Source: Archivesica marissinica (lineage: Eukaryota; Mollusca; Bivalvia; Venerida; Vesicomyidae). From it: 64,000 nucleotides of DNA. The notes under the pieces were generated by a model. That model worked only from the letters and a program-made list of their open reading frames with translations, was not told where the DNA came from and searched no databases. The DNA is taken from the NCBI GenBank assembly GCA_014843695.1, contig CM026401.1:31038067-31102066 (forward strand), written 5' to 3'. Below are positions 39,933 through 51,900 of the stretch, piece by piece (the first letter of the stretch is position 1; the number at the start of each line of letters is the position of its first letter). Both the position numbers and the translations under genes were made by a program.

Positions 39933-42900
39933 GTAATTAAAACAGTATCTCACAGACCTACCAGACCTTGAGTTTGATTGCAGGTACTTAGAACTGTATC
40001 TGATGGATTTACCAGACCTCGAGTTTGGGTGCAGGTATTTAGAACAGCATCTCAAGGATCTATCAGACATCGAGTTTGATTGCAGGTATTTAGAACCATA
40101 TATCAATGATCTACCAGGCATTGAGTTTGGTTGCAGGTATTTAGAACCATATATCAACGACCTACTAGGCCTTGAGTTTGATGGCAAGTATTTAGAACCA
40201 TATATCAATGATCTACCAGGCCTTGTGTTTGATGGCAAGTATTTAGAACCATATATCAACGATCTACCAGGCCTTGTGTTTGGTTGCAGGTATTTAGAAC
40301 CATATATCAACGATCTACCAGGCCTTGTGTTTGATGGCAAGTATTTAGAACCATATATCAATGATCTACCAGGCCTTGTGTTTGATGGCAAGTATTTAGA
40401 ACCATATATCAATGATCTACCAGGCCTTGTGTTTGATGGCAAGTATTTAGAACCATATATCAACGATCTACCAGGCCTTGTGTTTGATGGCAAGTATTTA
40501 GAACCATATATCAACGATCTACCAGGCCTTGTGTTTGATGGCAAGTATTTAGAACCATATATCAATGACCTACCAGGCCTTGTGTTTGATGGCAAGTATT
40601 TAAAACCATATATCAACGATCTACCAGGCCTTGTGTTTGATGGCAGGTATTTAGAACCATATATCAATGACCTACCAGGCCTTGAGTTTGATGGCAGGTA
40701 TTTAGAACTATATATCAATGATCTACCAGGCCTTGTGTTTGATGGCAAGTATTTAGAACCATATATCAATGACCTACCAGGCCTTGTGTTTGATGGCAAG
40801 TATTTAGAACCATATATCAATGACCTACCAGGCCTTGGGTTTGATGGCAAGTATTTAGAACCATATATCAATGACCTACTAGGCCTTGTTTGATGGCAGG
40901 TATTTAGAACCATATATCAACGACCTACCAGGCCTTGTGTTTGATGGCAGGTATTTAGAACCATATATCAATGACCTACCAGGCCTTGTGTTTGATGGCA
41001 GGTATTTAGAACCATATATCAATGACCTACCAGACCTTGTGTTTGATGGCAGGTATTTAGAACCATATATCAACGACCTACCAGGCCTTGTGTTTGATGG
41101 CAGGTATTTAGAACCAGATATCAATGACCTACCAGGCCTTGTGTTTGATGGCAGGTATTTAGAACCATATATCAACGACCTACCAGGCCTTGTGTTTGAT
41201 GGCAAGTATTTAGAACCATATATCAACGATCTACCAGGCCTTGTGTTTGATGGCAGGTATTTAGAACCATATATCAATGACCTACCAGGCCTTGTGTTTG
41301 ATGGCAAGTATTTAGAACCATATATCAACGATCTACCAGGCCTTGTGTTTGATGGCAAGTATTTAGAACCATATATCAACGACCTACCAGGCCTTGTGTT
41401 TGATGGCAGGTATTTAGAACCATATATCAATGATCTACCAGGCCTTGTGTTTGATGGCAAGTATTTAGAACCATATATCAACGATCTACCAGGCCTTGTG
41501 TTTGATGGCAAGTATTTAGAACCATATATCAATGACCTACCAGGCCTTGTGTTTGATGGCAGGTATTTAGAACCATATATCAATGACCTACCAGACCTTG
41601 AGATTAATTGCATGTATTTAGAACAGTATCTCAAGGATCAACGGTACACACCTTGAGTTTGATTGCATGTATTTAGAACAGTATCTCAAGGATCTACGGT
41701 ATACACCTTGTGTTTGATGGCAGGTATTTAGAACCATATATCAATGACCTACCAGGCCTTGAGTTTGATGGAATATAAAAACAATTATTGAAGCTTCCAG
41801 TGCTGACTATACGCTGTGTTCTTGTATCATTGTTTGATTGTGGTATAGATTTGTTAGCTTACATATAAATTCATTAAAAACATAATCGTGAGATAGTATG
41901 GTACAAATGTTGGTGTAAATACTTTGCGATGATAATGTATACTTTTTGTTAGGACAGTACAATATTCTTCAATTGTAATGTATGCTTTCAGTTTTGGCAG
42001 TACGCGATTCTTTAATTGTAATGAAATCTATGTATGCTTTCAGTTTGGGCAGTACATGATTCTTCAATTGTAATGAAATCTATGTATGCTTTCAGTTTGG
42101 GCAGTACACGATTCTTCAAGGTTGCAAAGGCCAGGAGTAAGGAAGGTCATGTTGTAGTGAAAGTGTTTGTTATACACGACCCATCCTTACCATTGTCTTC
42201 ATATAAAACTAGACTAGAAGGTAAGATGTTATTCATGACTTTCTACTAGAAATTAATCATATTATATTAGTGTATTTTGTGTGTAGATCAGTAATACACG
42301 ACATATCTAAATGTAAGTCTGCGTTGATAATACATTTAAACTGTAGCAGACATTGCATAGCTTCCTGTTTATATGTATGTCATTAACCGTAGTATAGCTT
42401 CCTGTTTATATATGCCGTTAACCGTAGTATACCTTCCTGTTTATATATGCCATTAACCTTAGTAAACCTTCCTGTTTATATATGTCATTAACTGTAGTAT
42501 AGCTTCCTGTTTATATATGCCGTTAACTGTAGTATAGCTTCCTGTTTATATATGCACCATTAACCGTAGTATGCCATTGACCGTAGTATAGCTTCCTGTT
42601 TATATATGTCATTGAAATGTATACCTTCCTGTTTATATATGTCATTAACCATAGTATACCGTCCTGTTTATATATGCTGTTAACCATAGTATACCTTCCT
42701 GTTTATATATGCTATATATGCCATTAACCATAGTATACCTTCCTGTTTATATATGTCATTAACCATAGTATACCTTCCTGTTTATATATGCTATATATGC
42801 CATTAACCATAGTATACCTTCCTGTTTATATATGTCATTAACCATAGTATACCTTCCTGTTTATATATGCTATATATGCCATTAACCATAGTATACCTTC

Positions 42901-45900
42901 CTGTTTATATATGTCATTAACCATAGTATACCTTCCTGTTTATATATGCTATATATGCCATTAACCATAGTATACCTTCCTGTTTATATATGTCATTAAC
43001 CATAGTATACCTTCCTGTTTATATATGCTATATATGCCATTAACCATAGTATACCTTCCTGTTTATATATGTCATTAACCATAGTATACCTTCCTGTTTA
43101 TATGTCATTAACCATAGTATACCTTCCTGTTTATATATGCTATATATGCCATTAACCATAGTATACCTTCCTGTTTATATATGTCATTAACCATAGTATA
43201 CCTTCCTGTTTATATATGCTATATATGCCATTAACCATAGTATACCTTCCTGTTTATATATGTCATTAACCATAGTATACCTTCCTGTTTATATATGCTA
43301 TATATGCCATTAACCATAGTATACCTTCCTGTTTATATATGTCATTAACCATAGTATACCTTCCTGTTTATATATGCTATATATGCCATTAACCATAGTA
43401 TACCTTCCTGTTTATATATGCTATATATGCCATTAACCATAGTATACCTTCCTGTTTATATATGTCATTAACCATAGTATACCTTCCTGTGTATATATGC
43501 TATATATGCCATTAACCATAGTATACCTTCCTGTTTATATATGTCATTAACCATAGTATACCTTCCTGTTTATATATGTCATTAACCATAGTATACCTTC
43601 CTGTTTATATATGCTATATATGCCATTAACAGTAGTATACCTTCCTGTTTATATATGCCATTAACCTTCCTGTTTATATATGTCATTGAAATGTATACCT
43701 TCCTGTTTATATATGCCATTAACCATAGTATACATTCCTGTTTATATATGTCCTTAACCGTAGTATACATTCCTGTTTATATATGTCATTGACATGTATA
43801 CCTTCCTGTTTATATATGTCATTGAAATGTATACCTTCCTGTTTATATATGCCATTAACTGTAGTATACATTCCTGTTTATATATGCCATTAACCGTAGT
43901 ATACCTTCCTGTTTATATATGTCATTGAAATGTATATCTTCCTGTTTATATATGCCATTAACCGTAGTATACCTTCCTGTTTATATATGTCATTAACCGT
44001 AGTATACCTTCCTGTTTATATATGCCATTAACCGTAGTATACCTTCCTGTTTATATATGCCATTAACCATAGTATACCTTCCTGTTTATATATGCCATTA
44101 ACCGTAGTATACCTTCCTGTTTATATATGTCATTAACCGTAGTATACCTTCCTGTTTATATATGCCATTAACCGTAGTATACCTTCCTGTTTATATATGC
44201 CATTAACCGTAGTATACCTTCCTGTTTATATATGTCATTAACCGTAGTATACCTTCCTGTTTATATATGCCATTAACCATAGTATACCTTCCTGTTTATA
44301 TATGCCATTAACCATAGTATACCTTCCTGTTTATATATGCCATTAACCGTAGTATACCTTCCTGTTTATATATGTCATTAACCGTAGTATACCTTCCTGT
44401 TTATATATGCCATTAACCGTAGTATACCTTCCTGTTTATATATGCCATTAACCATAGTATACCTTCCTGTTTATATATGCCATTAACCGTAGTATACCTT
44501 CCTGTTTATATATGCCATAAGTATACCTTCCTGTTTATATATGCCATTAACCGTAGTATACATTCCTGTTTATATATGCCATTAACTGTAGTATACCTTC
44601 CTGTTTATATATGCCATTAACCGTAGTATACCTTCCTGTTTATATATGCCATTAACCGTAGTATACATTCCTGTTTATATATGCCATTAACCGTAGTATA
44701 CATTCCTGTTTATATATGCCATTAACCGTAGTATACCTTCCTGTTTATATATGCCATTAACCGTAGTATACCTTCCTGTTTATATATGTCATTAACCGTA
44801 GTATACATTCCTGTTTATATATGCCATTAACCGTAGTATACATTCCTGTTTATATATGCCATTAACCGTAGTATACCTTTCTGTTTATATATGCCATTAA
44901 CCGTAGTATACCTTCCTGTTTATATATGTCATTGAAATGTATACCTTCCTGTTTATATATGCCATTAACCATCATGTTTATGAACTCATATCAGAGTATT
45001 TCGGATGAGACATTAAATTGAAGTATTGTGTCGGTGCTTTACACTGTGCACAATGACATAAAAGAACCAGAGGAGACTCTGGAATGTGTCTCTTGTCTGT
45101 ATCATTGCGCTATCCTCCAAAATGACTTATCTCTACAGATGTTTTACATTTACTTATCTCTTACGGGCAACTGGTAGCGATGATAAGTAAATGTAAAACT
45201 CACACCTTCCTGTTTACATGGCTCATTCAAGATCAGAATATCTAGGAGAAGTGAAATGCGCATGGTTGTGTCCTTAATATTAATGGTATTATTTAATAAA
45301 TGTCAACAAAATATGGTTAATATGCTCAATATGACCATTAAATACATCATTTGAATAGAAAGAGTGCTTTACAATGGCCAGTGTAGCTTACTGAACAATA
45401 TTTTGTATGAAAATTGTTTTATGTTTTACGAAGAAATGGGGCCCCCAGGGACGAAGTCAGTGTCCCTAGGGTGACTACTTCGCCCATGTCACCCTCTAGA
45501 TTGAGCCATTGTTTATGTATGCCTTTAACTTGCCAGAAGCCAACAATCACATTACTGTTACTGTACATTTACATAATTCTGCACATGTATGCAGTAATTG
45601 TGTACTGTAATTATATTTTTCAGAGATATGTGTAAACCTAAAGGGGACTTCAAACTGCATACCATTCCAGAGGGCAGCGGTATTACATTATCTTATATCC
45701 CTCTGTATCTCAAACACACCTTGTTTACTGAATGTCGTGTGTTCAAGCCTTGCTTAACCCATTCAACACCAAGTAACTGACATGGACTGGTCCATGACAT
45801 TTTTAGACCAATTAAATTAATAAGAAAATTACATTTGGATCAGTTCATTTATCAAAATGGGTAAACAAAATTTTTTAAAAATTGTAATATTACTGGCAAA

Positions 45901-48900
45901 AAGTGCAGATCCTGATGAGGCTCATCTGGATCTACACTTTTTGTAAACCTATTTAGATGTCTGTGGTGTTGAAAGGGTTAAAGTGCATGGATATCATTAA
46001 TAATTCTTAGCTAATCTGAACTATGTAAATACTAAATAGGCACTGCATATATAGCGGGACAATTCTCTTATTTAGAATTTAGCCATCTGCTTTTAAGTAT
46101 CACCTGACAAATCTTAAAATGTTTTTTCATATTGTCCCCAGAAGGCAGAAAGTAGGGATTGACATGTCATTCAAATTGTCCCACAATGCCACGATTTGAG
46201 TGAAATGTCAAGCACTACTTTCTAGGAAATATAATAAAAATAGTATACATTTGTTATCTGCTCATTTCGCCTACAGCATGCTAAAGGTTAAGTAGATGTA
46301 GATTAATATGAAATTATATGTTATATTATATGTCGATATGTTATGTTGACTCAATTGTCTGATGGTAAAATTAGGTTTGCATTAACGGAGAATGAATGTC
46401 GTCCGTGACTAACGTCTACATGTTACATTGGAATGACCTATACAAATTTAATACTCTCGCAGTCGAGGTATATACTAGATTGTTGCACAATATTTTATTT
46501 CAATATATATATATATATATATACATTAAAGATGGCAACAAATAGCGATTATACTATTCGAATATTCGGTCGGGAAGGTATTCGAATATTCGATAGAATT
46601 CTATCAAAATCACTCAAAATCTTTAAAAAAATGCCAAACTAACCTAATTTCTGTTTTACACATAAACATCATCTTCTTCAAATGATTATTCAGATTGATA
46701 TTGTACCCAAATATGGTAAATCCAATTTGCATAGATTACACCTAGCAGTTTTCTTATTCTCAGAGGGATTAAAGCATTTCCAAACGTGTGACTGAGCGGG
46801 TGTCATTGTTGAGGACAATATAATATATTTTCCCGAATATTCGAATACTGGAATTGTATTCGGATATTCGAACGTTCGAGTGATTATTCGTTGCCATCCC
46901 TAATATACATGTACATACATTGTCTTCTATGATATACAGTGTGTCAACAGGATTGAGGGAAAAGTATAGTTTTTAACTTTATTTATTTTACAACGCTTGC
47001 GAAGCAAGTTTTAACAACTTATATTAATCACTTTCGTTGGCGCAGATGAAAGCGTAAATGTGGTCATTCGTGTGGGAGGAAACCGGAGTACCCGGAGAAA
47101 ACCCACCTGTCCGATCTTGCGACCACCGTATCATCGCACATACTTCCCTGTCAGAGGATCGAGCCCGGGTTGCATTGGCCCTAATAAAAATAACAGTTGT
47201 TCAGATGGGACTTTAAACCAAGATCTCGTGTCGTTGTTTACACCGTGCACGAAACAGAACCAAACCAGAGGAGACTCTGGAATGGGTATCTGTCTGTATC
47301 ATTGCGCTATCCCAGTCCGATGATTGAACCCGGGTTGCATTAGTGAGAAGCGAGCGCGCTAACTACTGCGCTAATCGGACAGTCTATTGGAGAAAGTATA
47401 AAATACTTAGTAGGTCCCTTCTCCTGACTGGGTTTAGTCGCAGAATGTAATAAATATTGTTAGATTGTTTGCTTCATTGCATCTTATGTAATATAAAAAC
47501 TATTATTAGAGGGCGTATATATATTTCAGCAACACGACAAGGCGGCTGTGTTGTTCAGACAGTATGTTAAGCACAGTTTATATGACAGAATAAGTACGCG
47601 ACCATTCCTGAATACCATCGAGAAAAAGTGGATAGCTTGCCAACTACTCTGTGCACTGAACCAGTGTCATAAACTAAAGGTATATGCCGCTGCCTCCTGT
47701 GTCAGAGTGCACTGAACCAGTGTCATAAACTAAAGGTATATGCCGCTACATCCTGCGTCAGAGTGCACTGAACCAGTGTCGTAAACTAAAGGTATATGCC
47801 GCTACATCCTGCGTCAGAGTGCACTGAACCAGTGTCATAAACTAAAGGTATATGCCGCTACATCCTGTGTCAGAGTGCACTGAACCAGTGTCGTAAACTA
47901 AAGGTATATGCCGCTATATCCTGCGTCAGAGTGCACTGAACCAGTGTCATAAACTAAAGGTATATGCCGCTACATCCTGCGTCAGAGTGCACTGAACCAG
48001 TGTCATAAACTAAAGGTATATGCCGCTACATCCTGTGTCAGAGTGCACTGAACCAGTGTCATAAACTAAAGGTATATGCCGCTAAATCATGTGCAAGATT
48101 CATTGAAATGGTATATGCGGCTATATATCATGTGCAAGATTCATTGAAATGGTATATACCGCTATATCATGTGCAAGATTCATTGAAATGGTATATGCGG
48201 CTATATATCATGTGCAAGATTCATTGAAATGGTATATGCCGCTATATCATGTGCAAGATTCATTGAAATGGTATATGCGGCTATATATCATGTGCAAGAT
48301 TCATTGAAATGGTATATACCGCTATATCATGTGCAAGATTCATTGAAATGGTATATGCCGCTATATCATGTGCAAGATTCATTGAAATGGTATATGCCGC
48401 TATATCATGTGCAAGATTCATTGAAATGGTATATGCCGCTATATCATGTGCAAGATTCATTGAAATGGTATATGCGGCTATATATCATGTGCAAGATTCA
48501 TTGAAATGGTATATGCCGCTATATCATGTGCAAGATTCATTGAAATGGTATATGCGGCATATATCATGTGCAAGATTCATTGAAATGGTATATACCGCTA
48601 TATCATGTGCAAGATTCATTGAAATGGTATATGCGGCATATATCATGTGCAAGATTCATTGAAATGGTATATGCGGCTATATCATGTGCAAGATTCATTG
48701 AAATGGTATATGCCGCTATATCATGTGCAAGATTCATTGAAATGGTATATGCGGCTATATATCATGTGCAAGATTCATTGAAATGGTATATACCGCTATA
48801 TCATGTGCAAGATTCATTGAAATAGTATATGCGGCTATATATCATGTGCAAGATTCATTGAAATGGTATATACCGCTATATCATGTGCAAGATTCATTGA

Positions 48901-51900
48901 AATGGTATATGCGGCTATATATCATGTGCAAGATTCATTGAAATGGTATATGCCGCTATATCATGTGCAAGATTCATTGAAATGGTATATGCGGCTATAT
49001 ATCATGTGCAAGATTCATTGAAATGGTATATGCCGCTATATCATGTGCAAGATTCATTGAAATGGTATATGCCGCTATATCATGTGCAAGATTCATTGAA
49101 ATGGTATATGCGGCTATATCATGTGCAAGATTCATTGAAATGGTATATGCGGCTATATATCATGTGCAAGATTCATTGAAATGGTATATGCCGCTATATC
49201 ATGTGCAAGATTCATTGAAATGGTATATGCCGCTATATCATGTGCAAGATTCATTGAAATGGTATATGCGGCTATATCATGTGCAAGATTCATTGAAATG
49301 GTATATACCGCTATATCATGTGCAAGATTCATTGAAATGGTATATGCGGCTATATATCATGTGCAAGATTCATTGAAATGGTATATGCCGCTATATCATG
49401 TGCAAGATTCATTGAAATGGTATATGCCGCTATATCATGTGCAAGATTCATTGAAATGGTATATGCCGCTATATCATGTGCAAGATTCATTGAAATGGTA
49501 TATGCCGCTATATCATGTGCAAGATTCATTGAAATGGTATATGCCGCTATATCATGTGCAAGATTCATTGAAATGGTATATGCCGCTATATCATGTGCAA
49601 GATTCATTGAAATGGTATATGCCGCTATATCATGTGCAAGATTCATTGAAATGGTATATGCCGCTATATCATGTGCAAGATTCATTGAAATGGTATATGC
49701 CGCTATATCATGTGCAAGATTCATTGAAATGGTATATGCCGCTATATCATGTGCAAGATTCATTGAAATGGTATATGCCGCTATATCATGTGCAAGATTC
49801 ATTGAAATGGTATATGCCGCTATATCATGTGCAAGATTCATTGAAATGGTATATGCGGCTATATATCATGTGCAAGATTCATTGAAATGGTATATGCCGC
49901 TATATCATGTGCAAGATTCATTGAAATGGTATATGCGGCTATATATCATGTGCAAGATTCATTGAAATGGTNNNNNNNNNNNNNNNNNNNNNNNNNNNNN
50001 NNNNNNNNNNNNNNNNNNNNNNNNNNNNNNNNNNNNNNNNNNNNNNNNNNNNNNNNNNNNNNNNNNNNNNNNNNNNNNNNNNNNNNNNNNNNNNNNNNNN
50101 NNNNNNNNNNNNNNNNNNNNNNNNNNNNNNNNNNNNNNNNNNNNNNNNNNNNNNNNNNNNNNNNNNNNNNNNNNNNNNNNNNNNNNNNNNNNNNNNNNNN
50201 NNNNNNNNNNNNNNNNNNNNNNNNNNNNNNNNNNNNNNNNNNNNNNNNNNNNNNNNNNNNNNNNNNNNNNNNNNNNNNNNNNNNNNNNNNNNNNNNNNNN
50301 NNNNNNNNNNNNNNNNNNNNNNNNNNNNNNNNNNNNNNNNNNNNNNNNNNNNNNNNNNNNNNNNNNNNNNNNNNNNNNNNNNNNNNNNNNNNNNNNNNNN
50401 NNNNNNNNNNNNNNNNNNNNNNNNNNNNNNNNNNNNNNNNNNNNNNNNNNNNNNNNNNNNNNNNNNNNNNNNNNNNNNNNNNNNNNNNNNNNNNNNNNNN
50501 NNNNNNNNNNNNNNNNNNNNNNNNNNNNNNNNNNNNNNNNNNNNNNNNNNNNNNNNNNNNNNNNNNNNNNNNNNNNNNNNNNNNNNNNNNNNNNNNNNNN
50601 NNNNNNNNNNNNNNNNNNNNNNNNNNNNNNNNNNNNNNNNNNNNNNNNNNNNNNNNNNNNNNNNNNNNNNNNNNNNNNNNNNNNNNNNNNNNNNNNNNNN
50701 NNNNNNNNNNNNNNNNNNNNNNNNNNNNNNNNNNNNNNNNNNNNNNNNNNNNNNNNNNNNNNNNNNNNNNNNNNNNNNNNNNNNNNNNNNNNNNNNNNNN
50801 NNNNNNNNNNNNNNNNNNNNNNNNNNNNNNNNNNNNNNNNNNNNNNNNNNNNNNNNNNNNNNNNNNNNNNNNNNNNNNNNNNNNNNNNNNNNNNNNNNNN
50901 NNNNNNNNNNNNNNNNNNNNNNNNNNNNNNNNNNNNNNNNNNNNNNNNNNNNNNNNNNNNNNNNNNNNNNNTATATCATGTGCAAGATTCATTGAAATGG
51001 TATATGCGGCTATATCATGTGCAAGATTCATTGAAATGGTATATGCCGCTATATCATGTGCAAGATTCATTGAAATGGTATATGCGGCTATATATCATGT
51101 GCAAGATTCATTGAAATGGTATATACCGCTATATCATGTGCAAGATTCATTGAAATGGTATATGCGGCTATATCATGTGCAAGATTCATTGAAATGGTAT
51201 ATGCCGCTATATCATGTGCAAGATTCATTGAAATGGTATATGCCGCTATATCATGTGCAAGATTCATTGAAATGGTATATGCGGCTATATATCATGTGCA
51301 AGATTCATTGAAATGGTATATGCCGCTATATCATGTGCAAGATTCATTGAAATGGTATATGCGGCTATATATCATGTGCAAGATTCATTGAAATGGTATA
51401 TGCCGCTATATCATGTGCAAGATTCATTGAAATGGTATATGCGGCTATATATAATGTGCAAGATTCATTGAAATGGTATATGCCGCTATATCATGTGCAA
51501 GATTCATTGAAATGGTATATGCGGCTATATATCATGTGCAAGATTCATTGAAATGGTATATGCGCTATATCATGTGCAAGATTCATTGAATGGTATATGC
51601 CGCATATCATGTGCAAGATTCATTGAATGGTATATGCGGCTATATCATGTGCAAGATTCATTGAAATGGTATATGCCTTATATCATGTGCAAGATTCATT
51701 GAAATGGTATATGCCGCTATATCATGTGCAAGATTCATTGAAATGGTATATGCCGCTATATCATGTGCAAGATTCATTGAAATGGTATATGCGGCTATAT
51801 CATGTGCAAGATTCATTGAAATGGTATATACCGCTATATCATGTGCAAGATTCATTGAAATGGTATATGCGGCTATATATCATGTGCAAGATTCATTGAA

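Noticed and set aside
39792..41656. Open frames on both strands in the 51-bp array ([34 protein letters not shown])
   Set aside because: The unit is 51 bp, a multiple of three. The plus frame is derived from exon 1 but is separated from it by a TAA and by the real donor, so it is intron.
45414..45635. 73-codon open frame near exon 3
   Set aside because: Most of it is the inverted CAGGG-ended MITE; it overlaps exon 3 in another frame only by chance.
47060..47323. 87-codon open frame with [14 protein letters not shown]
   Set aside because: It lies within a dispersed repeat present again at 55561 with the same words; repeat-derived, not a gene.
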